Source: Alphaproteobacteria bacterium
GTDB taxonomy: Bacteria; Pseudomonadota; Alphaproteobacteria; Micavibrionales; Micavibrionaceae
Assembly: GCA_030432025.1 (NCBI GenBank)
Contig: JAUIIA010000006.1
Span: 1-64,000 of the forward strand
Direction: 5' to 3'
DNA length: 64,000 nucleotides
Part shown: piece after piece, positions 15,457 to 27,226 of the stretch
Layout of the letters: the number at the start of each line of letters is the position of its first letter
Numbering within the stretch: the first letter of the stretch is position 1
Notes under the pieces: model-generated
Seen by the model: the letters and a program-made list of their open reading frames with translations, nothing else
What the model was told of the DNA's origin: nothing
Databases searched by the model: none
Made by a program: the position numbers and the translations under genes

Positions 15457-17595
15457 CTAGAAAAACGATTTATCAGAGAGAAACAACGAAGCCGCACCGA
15501 TAATAACAGCGAACGCGAGCATACAGGAGAACACAGCGGAAAAATAACGTCCTGTCTCGACACCGAACTTTGCCTTGTCCTGCAATCGCAGCTCCAGTGT
15601 TTCACGCTCTTTTTCAATTTTTCTGAATTCGAGCATCGCCTTTTTAAAGGAATGGAAATCCTTCTTTTGCACTTCCGCATTTTCGAACAACGCGGCCACC
15701 TTGATCAAATTACCCGACATCTGAAAGTCGGCGATCGCTTCGCGCATTTTCTCCTGCACGCGCCTGTCATGATATCTCTTGGCCAATGTGTGCAGCATCG
15801 GGGACAGAACACGGGCCAAAAACGGCATATCCTGCAACTTGTAACGACGTTGTATATTGGCAAAACATTTCAGCGTCGCGCCTATCTGGCGGTGATTTTC
15901 ATGCGTGTTCAAATCGAACAGATAATTCTCGATACTCTTTGGATCTTTTTCCTGCAAAAACGCAACAACATGCCGATCCAGAAATACTTTCGGCGGTCGT
16001 CCGCGACGGCACATATCTTCAAAAGCCATCAACAGCTGATCCGCATCAGTAACAAAATAATCCCTTAAAATCTCGCTTTGACATGGGCTTTCCGGACTTA
16101 AAACATACAGCGCCCTCTCCGGCCCCTCACCGAATTTGCTGCTCTTTAAATACCGCTTGCAGCGTTCGAATTTGGAAAATAACCCCGTCACATCCATAGT
16201 CGCCGTATTCTGCACCGACAGCCAGTTCATGCCCAATTGTGTCATAAAAATTTCGACAACCTTGGTCAAAGATTCACCCCTGTAGACCATATGGGACATC
16301 AACGTACCGATCCCGTCACAGATAATATTCATACCGCGGTAACGAAGCGGCGCACTGGGGTCCAGAGCAACACAAACATTACTCAGCAAACAAGCCTCAT
16401 ACCCCGCGCCTGTGGATTGCTGACGCGCATCCACCAATGCTTTTTCGTACCGTTGTGCTGTTTCCTCATCCTCCAGAGAACGCTCGATCCAGTTGAACAA
16501 GGACTTGTCCTCGATAATCTTTTTCGCCTCTTTGGGGTAGTCATGAAGATGCATGGACAACATCGGCGCATTATAAAAACGCTTATCCCCGAGCGACACC
16601 GGACGCGGTGCCTTCTTGGTTACAATCGCCTGCTTCGGACTAAGCCTGCGCCCGTCGATCCAGGCAACAACCTCATCAATTGTCCAGCGTTGCGCGGCAT
16701 CATCATGCAACAACCCGCGCAGCAATTCGAGTATCTCGCCCTTGAAACGGTCCTTACCCGTCACGGCAGCATAACTGCCAAGCTCCAGCTTTTTCTGCAC
16801 AACTTGCTGCGGGCTTAACCCTTTAAGTGGGTCATTTTGCCGCATCAATACCGCAATGGACACGCCCAGCGCATACAAATCATCTGCGTTCGTGCCCTTA
16901 CCGCGTGTAATCGGATCGGCCATTGCGCGATGTACGGTTTCATACATTGCGGGTTGTTCATAGGACGGCGGACAGGCGAGACAATCGCCCAAAATCATGG
17001 ACTTTATCTTCCCCGACGGGTTCCCGTCATACATGTTACTGGGGCGAATAGAACCATGAACGAAATCTTTGTCACGATAATCTTGCAACACATTGACCAT
17101 CGGCTTTACAACCGCATTCATCACGTCATCCTGCTTCCACCCCAAAGCGGCAGAAGCACTTGGCTCCATCAACGGCTTGCCGAGATTATCGTAGTAAATA
17201 AAGACGTAAAGCTCACGGTCCTCAGGCGGCCAATACACCGCACCATGCGCAACCAGTTTCGCCATAGACGGGTTTACAATCGCGGTATATACATTCGCCG
17301 CCGCGCGGCGCGGCACGAGGTCCCGCTCACAAACAACGGCAAACAAAGGCGCTTTATTATGATCATTGGAATATGCGGAATACGCCGACGCAGGTCCGGA
17401 ATCATATTGCGGCAGGCGCTGATCACACAGAATGTCGACCTTGCCGGCAAATGTAGCAATATTGGCCGGCTTTTCCTTCTTGGCCTTTTTGCCCGCCTCA
17501 ACTTTCCCAGCCTTTTTATCCTGATCACCCTTTTCCTTAGGTGCATCAGCAGCAGGCGTCTTTTTTGACGGGTCTTGAGCGTTTTCATCAGACAT
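15457..17595 (-). CDS. membrane-anchored protein pseudokinase heading the Tad series
   Basis: 712 residues. Residues 1-45 are Lys/Ala-rich. Residues 50-315 follow the protein-kinase fold: a strand FAVVCERD where VAIK would be (Lys replaced by Cys), FVHGSIRPSN (179-188) in place of HRDxKxxN, LGDCLACPP (203-210) in place of DFG, then DDLYALGVSIAVLM and DDAAQRWTIDEVVAWI, matching subdomains IX and XI. The catalytic HRD Asp and the ATP-binding Lys are missing, so it is most likely an inactive scaffold or regulator. Residues 320-680 are a helical region I cannot assign. A single membrane helix (about 684-706, VFSCMLAFAVIIGAASLFL) is at the C-terminus, so the kinase-like part faces the cytoplasm. 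The Shine-Dalgarno AAAGGA lies inside a small hairpin. Confidence 0.82.
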   Translation of the reverse strand: MSDENAQDPSKKTPAADAPKEKGDQDKKAGKVEAGKKAKKEKPANIATFAGKVDILCDQRLPQYDSGPASAYSAYSNDHNKAPLFAVVCERDLVPRRAAANVYTAIVNPSMAKLVAHGAVYWPPEDRELYVFIYYDNLGKPLMEPSASAALGWKQDDVMNAVVKPMVNVLQDYRDKDFVHGSIRPSNMYDGNPSGKIKSMILGDCLACPPSYEQPAMYETVHRAMADPITRGKGTNADDLYALGVSIAVLMRQNDPLKGLSPQQVVQKKLELGSYAAVTGKDRFKGEILELLRGLLHDDAAQRWTIDEVVAWIDGRRLSPKQAIVTKKAPRPVSLGDKRFYNAPMLSMHLHDYPKEAKKIIEDKSLFNWIERSLEDEETAQRYEKALVDARQQSTGAGYEACLLSNVCVALDPSAPLRYRGMNIICDGIGTLMSHMVYRGESLTKVVEIFMTQLGMNWLSVQNTATMDVTGLFSKFERCKRYLKSSKFGEGPERALYVLSPESPCQSEILRDYFVTDADQLLMAFEDMCRRGRPPKVFLDRHVVAFLQEKDPKSIENYLFDLNTHENHRQIGATLKCFANIQRRYKLQDMPFLARVLSPMLHTLAKRYHDRRVQEKMREAIADFQMSGNLIKVAALFENAEVQKKDFHSFKKAMLEFRKIEKERETLELRLQDKAKFGVETGRYFSAVFSCMLAFAVIIGAASLFLSDKSFF

Positions 17596-17596
17596 G

Positions 17597-17619
17597 CGTC
17601 GTTAAATCCTTTAATGACG
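17597..17619 (-). promoter_or_regulatory. hairpin around the pseudokinase ribosome-binding site
   Basis: CGTCATTAAA, GGA, TTTAACGACG (minus strand) fold as a 4-bp and a 5-bp stem separated by one A-C mismatch. The AAAGGA Shine-Dalgarno sequence is at the apex, directly upstream of the ATG at 17595. It may dampen translation. Confidence 0.35.
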
Positions 17620-17783
17620 ATAAAATAAGCACTCCAGAGATCATTTTACCGCGAAACGGCAAAATCAACAAAGACATTGCGCCTTCAAGCACTTAAGAAA
17701 AGTGTAACCGCGGCGTTCCAAAAAGTCTATTTCCCAAAAAACCAATGGGTCTGCAAGGCTTTCAGGTATGTTTGAATACAAAA

Positions 17784-18104
17784 TCAGGCAGAAACAGCCC
17801 CATCCATATCGTGAAATTCATATAAAGAATGTAGTACTTCCGAACGGATCGCCCTGTTCAGAGTATAAAAGATAGTCTGGGCATCACGTCGTGTTTCCAC
17901 TATGCCCTCACGGCGCAAACGCGCAAGATGCTGCGACAGCGCCGACTGGCTTAAACCTGTGATGATGCTGAGGTCTGTAACATTTTTCTCGCCGTAATAC
18001 AGCACACACACAATCTTTAGCCTATGCTCGTTTGCCAGAGCCTTCAGCAACGAAGCTGCGCTTTCAATATTATGCTCTAGCTTTTTTACGTTTATTTTTA
18101 ACAC
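17784..18104 (-). CDS. ArsR-family winged-helix regulator
   Basis: 106 residues. The fold is that of ArsR/SmtB repressors: LLKALANEHRLKIVCVLYYGE, the recognition helix region GLSQSALSQHLARLRREGIV and the beta wing TRRDAQTIFYTLN. The only cysteine is in the second helix (KIVCVL). The classic ELCVCDL metal box is absent (EKNVTDLSI), so a metal-sensing role is doubtful. Start is GTG at 18104, with AGGGG about nine bases upstream. It stands alone between the pseudokinase and purA genes and may be autoregulated at the inverted repeat 47 bases upstream. Confidence 0.87.
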   Translation of the reverse strand: MLKINVKKLEHNIESAASLLKALANEHRLKIVCVLYYGEKNVTDLSIITGLSQSALSQHLARLRREGIVETRRDAQTIFYTLNRAIRSEVLHSLYEFHDMDGAVSA

Positions 18105-18150
18105 GTTCTACTACCCCTACTTACCAGCATAGCAAAGGGGAACTCTAGAG

Positions 18151-18170
18151 AATGTGACTTGCCTCACATT
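18151..18170. promoter_or_regulatory. CRP-like inverted repeat upstream of the ArsR gene
   Basis: AATGTGA, CTTGCC, TCACATT: perfect 7-bp arms with a 6-base centre, the same as the E. coli CRP consensus core TGTGA-N6-TCACA. It lies 47-66 bases upstream of the ArsR start codon and after the purA stop. No T tract follows on either strand, so it is not a terminator. It suits a CRP/FNR-family regulator; an ArsR dimer is an alternative. Confidence 0.55.
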
Positions 18171-18196
18171 TGTGTAAAAAACTTTGAAATTTTTAT

Positions 18197-20519
<2,323 letters not shown>

Positions 20520-20624
20520 GCCATTACGGATAAGGGCGAAAGCCCAGAAAGTCAATTGAATGTGCGCTTTAGCACTGCAAAGTTTCTTTATATTTTGGGA
20601 AAATCTTGCGTCAGAATGCCGCCT

Positions 20625-21503
20625 CTACTCTGCGGCTTCTTCCTGAAATTCCGCCGCCTCTTTCTTGCGGTTCGCAAACAAGGCTTTGTAGGCACGCGGT
20701 TTGAACGCATAGGTCAGTTGGTTGAAAACCCCCTTGCCCATATCATCCTGCACCCCGAGCGGCACGTTACAAGGCCCCGGCACGTAATACGTTCCGAAGA
20801 TATAATCATAAAACGCAAACACCGCCGCGTAATTGGTATTATACGCCCTCGGCTCATCAGCATGGTGCCAGCGATGCATAGCGGGAGAGATAAAGATTTT
20901 GCCGAATATCTTGCCATAAGTCCACGGTAGGTCGGCATGGACGAAATACCCGTAATAATGACGGATCATCACACTGGCGATAACTACCTCAATCGGAAAG
21001 CCGAGCATAAGCAACAACACATTATCCATGATACTGGTGGTCAAATGGTCAACGGGATGCGCACGGATCAACGTCAACCATGTCACGGCGGTATCGGAAT
21101 GATGAACGGCATGTGATGGCCAAAACATCGGCGAATGCATCATACGGTGACGCCAATACGTCCCGAAATCCATGATCAACACGGCAATCAGCAACGCCGC
21201 AAAGAACGGCATGTTCTCCCACATCGTCTCATCAATCAGCATCAAGCCGCCGGCCTCGAAAATATCCTTCATAACCACGGACAGCACAGCCAGCATGGGA
21301 AGCACAAATAAAACATTGAACGAAACGATACCTAGCGTGGTCGTTGTCTCGGGCAGGATTTTAGCCGCTTCGGTAAAAACCTTGGACCCTTTGAACCCCA
21401 GCGCCAACAGCACAAAAAAGACAGCAGGATACATCAGCATCTCCGCCGCGCCACCAAGCGCAGTCAGGGATGTATAAAATGTATCTAGGAGCCATTCCTG
21501 CAA
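20625..21503 (-). CDS. sterol desaturase / fatty-acid hydroxylase family membrane protein
   Basis: 292 residues with several membrane helices and the diiron histidine clusters of this superfamily: HRMMH (HxxxH), HAVHHSD (HxxHH) and HRWHH, with NTNYAA following. A further HPVDH lies between the second and third. Enzymes of this family hydroxylate or desaturate lipids, carotenoids or hopanoid side groups; the substrate is not evident. The start is TTG at 21503, with AAGGA about eight bases upstream, and there is no ATG at the right place. The C-terminus is rich in Lys/Glu/Ala. It lies between hisZ and glmM. Confidence 0.85.
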   Translation of the reverse strand: MQEWLLDTFYTSLTALGGAAEMLMYPAVFFVLLALGFKGSKVFTEAAKILPETTTTLGIVSFNVLFVLPMLAVLSVVMKDIFEAGGLMLIDETMWENMPFFAALLIAVLIMDFGTYWRHRMMHSPMFWPSHAVHHSDTAVTWLTLIRAHPVDHLTTSIMDNVLLLMLGFPIEVVIASVMIRHYYGYFVHADLPWTYGKIFGKIFISPAMHRWHHADEPRAYNTNYAAVFAFYDYIFGTYYVPGPCNVPLGVQDDMGKGVFNQLTYAFKPRAYKALFANRKKEAAEFQEEAAE

Positions 21504-21637
21504 TGAAAAAATCCTTCTGTCCCGCTGAAACTCTTCGCTACCACTATGTCCAGTTTATCATACTAGGCGGAATTCATGACAGTTTTGTTAACGCCTGCCA
21601 TTTATAGAAAACAGAATAGAGAGGAAGCCTGAAAAGC

Positions 21638-23008
21638 TTATCCGACGGCCTTTTCGATCACCGCGCACAAGTCACCGACAATGGTTTCAACCTTGCTTTG
21701 GTCATCACCTTCGGCCATTACACGGATAAGCGGCTCGGTACCGCTGGGACGCACAAGCACACGGCCGTCATTGGCAAAATCAGCCGTGGCCTTCTCGATC
21801 GCGTCCTTGATCTCCTGCTTGTCCATCGGCTTGATGCCGTTCAACGTCTTCGGATCATATTCCACATTGCGCAAGATTTGCGGCAATGGTTCAAAAAGCT
21901 TTAGCGCCTGACTGGCGGTCTTACCGCTCTCTTTCAAGATCGAACACACACGGATCGCGGCCTGCAAGCCATCACCCGTCGTATTCAGATCAGACAGGAT
22001 GATATGCCCTGACTGCTCCCCACCAAGGTTATAACCATCGGCGCGCATCGCTTCCATCACATAACGGTCACCGACCGATGTGCGGATCAAATCAATGCCC
22101 TTGGATTTCAACAAACGCTCCAGCCCCAGATTCGACATCACGGTCGTCACCAGCGCGGGCTTGGCCAGCTCACCGCTTTCCTGCATCGACAGCGCAAGTG
22201 CGGCCATCAACTGGTCACCATCAATCTTCGTGCCAGTCTCATCGACCATAATCAAACGGTCGGCATCACCATCCAGCGCAATCCCGATATCGGCACCGTT
22301 ATCAACCACAGCTTCCTGCAAGCGACCCGTGCTCGTCGCACCGTAACCGTCATTGATGTTTCGGCCATTCGGCTGCACACCAATCGGAATAACCTCGGCT
22401 TCCAGCTCCCATAGAACTTGTGGCGCAACCTTATATGCCGCACCATGCGCGCAATCCACGACCACCCGCAAACCCTCGAGGGTCGACCCACGCGGCAAGC
22501 TACGCTTCACGCTTTCGGCATAACGGCCGATCGCATCATCGAACCGTGTCGCCTTACCAAGATCGGCAGGCAACGCAAGGTCGCCATTCAAATCGCCTTT
22601 AAGGGCCGCTTCAATCTCTAACTCGATCTCGTCATCCAGCTTATAACCGTCGGAACCAAACAGCTTGATGCCGTTATCTTCAAATGAATTATGCGAGGCG
22701 GAAATCATCACACCCAAATCACAACGTAAAGAGCGTGTCAGCATCGCCACACCGGGTGTCGGCACGGGACCTGTCAAAATCACATTCATCCCCATAGACA
22801 GGAAACCCGCGGTCATCGCTTGCTCAAGCATATAGCATGAAAGACGCGTATCCTTACCGATCACAACACGGTCGGTCGGGCTGCCTTCACGGCGGGTGCG
22901 CAAAACCTTGGCGGTCGCCATCGCAACCTTCAACGCCATATCCGCCGTCATTGGCGGCTCATTGGCGCGGCCACGAATTCCATCTGTTCCGAAAAATTCT
23001 CTACTCAT
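21638..23008 (-). CDS. glmM: phosphoglucosamine mutase
   Basis: 456 residues, typical length. It converts GlcN-6-P to GlcN-1-P for UDP-GlcNAc, the precursor of peptidoglycan and lipopolysaccharide. N-terminal [12 protein letters not shown], active-site serine in [15 protein letters not shown] (Ser105, the phosphoserine), metal-binding [10 protein letters not shown] (DGDADR), substrate loop GGEQSGHI and the phosphate-binding [15 protein letters not shown] are all there. In many bacteria glmM is close to ftsH, and the same holds here, with two small membrane-protein genes between. Confidence 0.96.
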   Translation of the reverse strand: MSREFFGTDGIRGRANEPPMTADMALKVAMATAKVLRTRREGSPTDRVVIGKDTRLSCYMLEQAMTAGFLSMGMNVILTGPVPTPGVAMLTRSLRCDLGVMISASHNSFEDNGIKLFGSDGYKLDDEIELEIEAALKGDLNGDLALPADLGKATRFDDAIGRYAESVKRSLPRGSTLEGLRVVVDCAHGAAYKVAPQVLWELEAEVIPIGVQPNGRNINDGYGATSTGRLQEAVVDNGADIGIALDGDADRLIMVDETGTKIDGDQLMAALALSMQESGELAKPALVTTVMSNLGLERLLKSKGIDLIRTSVGDRYVMEAMRADGYNLGGEQSGHIILSDLNTTGDGLQAAIRVCSILKESGKTASQALKLFEPLPQILRNVEYDPKTLNGIKPMDKQEIKDAIEKATADFANDGRVLVRPSGTEPLIRVMAEGDDQSKVETIVGDLCAVIEKAVG

Positions 23009-23072
23009 GACTTAAGTTGTACGCAATATTTTGGCTGAACACAATCGCGGAAAGAGCAAGCTCTTGGCGTGT

Positions 23073-23564
23073 CTAGCGTCGATTGCGCTCCTCTTCCAAC
23101 GCACGTTTATAGTGCAAGTGATCTTGGCGTGATGAATCCCGTTTATTCGACGAAACGGAAATACCGCCCTCCGGTCCCGCCGCCTTAATCATCGCCGAAC
23201 CCGCTGTGATAATGATGCGCACGATGTTCACGCAAATAGACAGCGCAATCGCGCCGATAAACAAAAAGATAATGGTTTTGATTTCAGGCGACATCTCGAT
23301 TTCAAAATCCGCATTGCGCGACGGACCTGCCTGCCCCGCTTCCATCGGTACAACGAACTTCCCGTTCAAGATCGGGCCGTCAATTTCCGTCATCTCCATA
23401 ATATATTGGACAATCTGCACATCCTGCGGCGCGTCGATAATCTGGAACACCAGATACGCGAAAAACAGCAGTAAACCGACACCTGTCACAACGAGCAGCA
23501 GCCCCAAAAGCGCCAAAATACTCTTAACATTAAATCCGGAATCCATTGGTAAATCGCGTGCCAT
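23073..23564 (-). CDS. small two-helix membrane protein, paralogue of its upstream neighbour
   Basis: 163 residues of unknown function. Helix 1 (about 14-38: SILALLGLLLVVTGVGLLLFFAYLVF) is followed by a 55-residue extracytoplasmic region with a GKFVVPME strand. Helix 2 (about 94-117: TIIFLFIGAIALSICVNIVRIII) leads to a cytoplasmic tail rich in Arg/Lys/Glu. Layout and residues (GLLLV, V.PME, I.R.IIxAGSxMxKA) match the upstream gene at 23620-24138, so the pair is a tandem duplication. GGGGGA six bases before the ATG is shared with the other copy. It lies between ftsH and glmM. Confidence 0.75.
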   Translation of the reverse strand: MARDLPMDSGFNVKSILALLGLLLVVTGVGLLLFFAYLVFQIIDAPQDVQIVQYIMEMTEIDGPILNGKFVVPMEAGQAGPSRNADFEIEMSPEIKTIIFLFIGAIALSICVNIVRIIITAGSAMIKAAGPEGGISVSSNKRDSSRQDHLHYKRALEEERNRR

Positions 23565-23619
23565 GTATCATCCCCCAAAATTAGCAACAGCCGCTATCCT
23601 AGCTTAAAAAGCCCTGATA

Positions 23620-24138
23620 TTACAGCTTTCTGTCACGACGGTAGGACGAAGACGCTTTAGCCGCTAACGGCTCTTCCTCGGGCTTGGCCGAAGCTTCATA
23701 AGAAACGGAAGCGGAAGATCGCACAGGCACTTCTCGCTCCCGGATAATGACCTGCTTGGGTGTTGTGGACGCTTTCACCATACTGGAGCCCGCCCCGATG
23801 ATGATGCGCAAAACAGCGACACAAATAAGAATACTGAAAAAGACAAACAGGATGAAAATAAGAAGCGAGAATTCCTCGGAAAAGGTCATCTCGAAATTCA
23901 TAATCTGCACGCCTTCCGAACCGTCTTCCATTGGCGCTTCATACGTCCCACGGATTGCAGGATCCGTCAGCTTTAGGTTTTCTTTCAATATCAACATTTT
24001 GGCGGGAGAGTTGAGCAAAACCCCAGCAAAATAAAGATAAACCCCGAACAAAACCACACCACCGAGCACCAGCAGCAACCCCAGCGCACCTATGATTTTC
24101 TGAAAAAACGAAGATTTCGGTTCAATGTAATCAACCAT
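23620..24138 (-). CDS. small two-helix membrane protein, paralogue of its downstream neighbour
   Basis: 172 residues from ATG 24138 (MVDYIEPK). Helix 1 IIGALGLLLVLGGVVLFGVYLYF and helix 2 LLIFILFVFFSILICVAVLRIII flank an extracytoplasmic loop with YEAPMEDGSEG. The region after helix 2 reads IIGAGSSMVKAS, almost identical to IITAGSAMIKAA in the paralogue. The tail is Ser/Arg-rich and ends RRDRKL. Function unknown. It starts about 40 bases after ftsH, so it may be co-expressed with that protease and could be an ftsH-linked membrane partner, which is inference from position only. Confidence 0.75.
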   Translation of the reverse strand: MVDYIEPKSSFFQKIIGALGLLLVLGGVVLFGVYLYFAGVLLNSPAKMLILKENLKLTDPAIRGTYEAPMEDGSEGVQIMNFEMTFSEEFSLLIFILFVFFSILICVAVLRIIIGAGSSMVKASTTPKQVIIREREVPVRSSASVSYEASAKPEEEPLAAKASSSYRRDRKL

Positions 24139-24177
24139 GACGATCCCCCACAATCCGGCTTTACGTTGCGAACAGCA

Positions 24178-26094
24178 TTACGCCCCTTGTGGCAACTCTC
24201 CGCCGCTTAAACCGCCACCTGTCGGAACAGAGGACTTCGGCTTAGTGTCTTTCGGCTCGTCATCATCGGTATCACGAATGATCGGCTTACCGGCCAGCAA
24301 GTCCTTGATCTCGTCACCGGACAGCAATTCATATTCCAGCAGAGCTTTTGCCAACTTGTGCAGATCATCCATATTGTCAGTCAGGATTTTCTTCGCTTTG
24401 GAATACCCTTCTTCGACAATGCGGCGAACTTCGGAATCAACCAGACTGGCGGTCTCATCCGACATATTCTTTGATTGTGTAACAGAATGACCAAGGAAGA
24501 CTTCTTCCTGATCTTGCGCATAACGGATCGTACCCAGCTTGTCTGAATACCCCCATTCGGTCACCATCTTACGCGCCATATTAGTCGCTTGCTGGATATC
24601 GCTACTCGCGCCTGTCGTCACTTTTTCTTCACCGAAAATCAACTCCTCGGCAACGCGGCCACCCATCGCAACCGACAAATCGGCTTTGAGTTTTTCAAGA
24701 CTGAGGGACAAACGGTCATTCTCAGGAAGACGCATAACAACACCGAGTGCACGACCACGCGGCACAATCGTTGCCTTGTGAACAGGGTCGGATGCAGGCT
24801 CATGTAGCGCCACCAACGCGTGGCCCGCTTCATGATATGCGGTCAATTTCTTCTCGTCCTCGGACATCACCATGGATTTACGTTCGGACCCCATAAGGAC
24901 CTTGTCCTTGGCATCTTCCAGCTCATCCATACCCACAACGCGCTTACCACGACGTGCGGCCAGCAACGCGGCCTCATTCACGAGGTTTGCCAAATCAGCA
25001 CCACTAAAGCCCGGTGTACCGCGCGCAATCACAAGCGGATCAACGCTGTTGGCCAGTGGCACCTTCTTCATATGCACTTCGAGGATTTTCTCACGACCTT
25101 TAATATCAGGCAGAGGCACAACAATCTGGCGATCAAAACGCCCCGGACGCAACAAAGCAGGGTCCAAAACGTCAGGGCGGTTCGTTGCCGCCAAAATGAT
25201 CACGCCTTCGTTGGATTCAAAACCATCCATCTCGACCAGTAACTGGTTAAGCGTCTGTTCACGTTCATCATTACCACCGCCGAGGCCTGCCCCACGGTGA
25301 CGACCCACCGCATCAATCTCGTCAATAAAGATGATACATGGTGCATTCTTCTTACCTTGCTCGAACATGTCGCGGACACGGGACGCACCCACACCGACGA
25401 ACATTTCAACAAAGTCTGAACCGGAAATCGTAAAGAACGGCACATTCGCTTCACCCGCAACCGCGCGCGCCACAAGCGTTTTACCTGTACCAGGCTGCCC
25501 GACCAGCAACGCACCTTTCGGAATTTTACCGCCCAAGCGGCTGAACTTCTGCGGATCTTTCAGGAATTCGACAACTTCTTCCAGCTCGGCTTTAGCTTCT
25601 TCAATGCCCGCCACATCTTCGAATGTCACACGGCCATGCTTCTCGGTCAGCATCTTCGCACGGGACTTACCAAAGCCCATCGCGCCACCGCCTTTGCCGC
25701 CCTGCATCTGGCGCATGAACATGATCCATACCCCGATAATCAGGAATGCAGGCAACAAGGACACCAGAATACTCATAAAGCTGAGTTCCTCAGGACCTTC
25801 GGCTTCTGCGGAAATCTGTACGGCTGTCTGTTGCAGGCGCTCGACCACATTTTCATTCGGGGGCACCACAACGCTAAATTCATCACCGCTATTGGCAAAT
25901 GTCCCATGCAGCTCTTCACCCCTGATGGTCACATCGGACACACGGCCCGCCTGCGCATCAGCCATAAATTCGCTGTACGAAATCTTACCGGCAGTCGCGT
26001 CACTATTTTGCGCGCCTTGCACAATATTGAAGAGAAAAATCAAGACCAGCCCGATCGCCAGCCAGAAAACCAAATTGCGGCCAAATCCATTCAC
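24178..26094 (-). CDS. ftsH: ATP-dependent membrane zinc metalloprotease FtsH
   Basis: 638 residues, full length. Two N-terminal membrane helices ([18 protein letters not shown] and [20 protein letters not shown]) enclose a periplasmic domain. The AAA domain has Walker A GQPGTGKT (a Gln in the usual GPPGTGKT position), [22 protein letters not shown], Walker [12 protein letters not shown] and the arginine-finger region [11 protein letters not shown]. The zinc site is [12 protein letters not shown]. It degrades membrane and regulatory proteins. The tail is Asp/Lys/Pro-rich. It follows tilS as in many proteobacteria. Confidence 0.97.
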   Translation of the reverse strand: MNGFGRNLVFWLAIGLVLIFLFNIVQGAQNSDATAGKISYSEFMADAQAGRVSDVTIRGEELHGTFANSGDEFSVVVPPNENVVERLQQTAVQISAEAEGPEELSFMSILVSLLPAFLIIGVWIMFMRQMQGGKGGGAMGFGKSRAKMLTEKHGRVTFEDVAGIEEAKAELEEVVEFLKDPQKFSRLGGKIPKGALLVGQPGTGKTLVARAVAGEANVPFFTISGSDFVEMFVGVGASRVRDMFEQGKKNAPCIIFIDEIDAVGRHRGAGLGGGNDEREQTLNQLLVEMDGFESNEGVIILAATNRPDVLDPALLRPGRFDRQIVVPLPDIKGREKILEVHMKKVPLANSVDPLVIARGTPGFSGADLANLVNEAALLAARRGKRVVGMDELEDAKDKVLMGSERKSMVMSEDEKKLTAYHEAGHALVALHEPASDPVHKATIVPRGRALGVVMRLPENDRLSLSLEKLKADLSVAMGGRVAEELIFGEEKVTTGASSDIQQATNMARKMVTEWGYSDKLGTIRYAQDQEEVFLGHSVTQSKNMSDETASLVDSEVRRIVEEGYSKAKKILTDNMDDLHKLAKALLEYELLSGDEIKDLLAGKPIIRDTDDDEPKDTKPKSSVPTGGGLSGGELPQGA

Positions 26095-26175
26095 TTTGAG
26101 GACATCCTTTACAAAATTAATCTGGGTATCGTTAAAATAGCACGTTCCGCTTACGAAACAAGCGATTCAGGTGTT

Positions 26176-27171
26176 TTACCCGCCATTTTCACGCTTAATT
26201 ACAAGCTTACCATTTTTGTCGTCGCGTTCAAAAATCAGACCGCCCAGCGTCCGTTTCCGAAACGGCTCTAAACTTATCAAATCGTTCAACAGCACTTCAA
26301 CCTTTTCCATCCGTGGACCATATTCCGACTCAGGATTAAAATGCACAAACGCGGTCATGACAACGCGGAAAATAGTCTCTTCAGGATATTTTTGCAAGCT
26401 TTTATAATTAAATTCGATACGATCCGTATTTTTTATAATAATGCAGTTTTTCTGCGCTTCTTCAGCATAAAAATCAAGTGCCTCGGCGGCACGATTTAGT
26501 CGTCTTGCGGTCACGGACAACCTCTTGGGCGTTAACCCCTCTCCGGCCAAAATCTCAGCCGAACGGCGAAGCCGAACCCGTGCAAACTCTTCACGCCGGT
26601 TACTCGGATCACTGACATATTGAATTTTGTTTTGCTCACATAACTCGACCAAAGAAGATTTGGGGAATTCCAGCAACGGACGCAGCAAGGTCAGATCATC
26701 ACTGTAAGACTGCACCGCGCGCATCCCCGCCAAACCATCCAGACCACTACCCTTTGCCAATCTGAACAAAACCGTTTCCGCCTGATCGTCCTGATGATGT
26801 CCTAAAAACAACTGCTGAATACCATGTGCATGACAATAATCCGCCATCAACCCGTAACGCGCATTGCGCGCCTCTTCCTGAACTGCGGCTTCCGGTTTTG
26901 CCCCTTCCCAGCGCAAGATATGCGGCTCTACATTTGGCCACCCTGACACAACCTGACGCACGGCATCAGCCTCCTCTTGTGCCTCCTCACGCAATCCGTG
27001 ATCAACAATCAAAGCATGCGCGGTGAAATCATATGCAGTTTGCTTCGATAACAACCACAACAGCGCCATACTGTCCGGCCCGCCGGATACAGCAACAGCA
27101 ACACGGCCTCCCTCAACAGGAAAGCCCTTTAAAATCGTTTCAAAATCATGGATATCAAGTGTATCGCCCAT
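26176..27171 (-). CDS. tilS: tRNA(Ile)-lysidine synthetase
   Basis: 331 residues from ATG 27171 (MGDTLD). N-type ATP pyrophosphatase that makes lysidine at C34 of tRNA-Ile(CAU). PP-loop VAVAVSGGPDSMALLWLL, then ALIVDHGLR, EEARNARYGLMADYCH, LGHHQDDQAETVLFRLAKGSGLDGLAGM and LLRPLLEFPKSSLVELC are diagnostic. The C-terminal part is short. Start is ambiguous: GGTGG lies five bases before the ATG at 27171; ATG 27189 is also possible; the frame is open further upstream but overlaps cpoB. Confidence 0.92.
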   Translation of the reverse strand: MGDTLDIHDFETILKGFPVEGGRVAVAVSGGPDSMALLWLLSKQTAYDFTAHALIVDHGLREEAQEEADAVRQVVSGWPNVEPHILRWEGAKPEAAVQEEARNARYGLMADYCHAHGIQQLFLGHHQDDQAETVLFRLAKGSGLDGLAGMRAVQSYSDDLTLLRPLLEFPKSSLVELCEQNKIQYVSDPSNRREEFARVRLRRSAEILAGEGLTPKRLSVTARRLNRAAEALDFYAEEAQKNCIIIKNTDRIEFNYKSLQKYPEETIFRVVMTAFVHFNPESEYGPRMEKVEVLLNDLISLEPFRKRTLGGLIFERDDKNGKLVIKRENGG

Positions 27172-27226
27172 GGAGCCACCATACAGCATCCCGTGAGACT
27201 GAACAGCCGCCTTTTTGACAGCCAAA

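Noticed and set aside
14962-16068. 368-residue plus-strand open frame
   Set aside because: Antisense to the membrane protein and pseudokinase genes; composition rich in His/Arg/Gln/Asn is typical of a shadow frame and there is no RBS.
17784-18104. metal-sensing ArsR
   Set aside because: The ELCVCDL metal-binding motif is replaced by a sequence without cysteines.
18151-18170. purA terminator
   Set aside because: The inverted repeat is not followed by a T tract on the minus strand.
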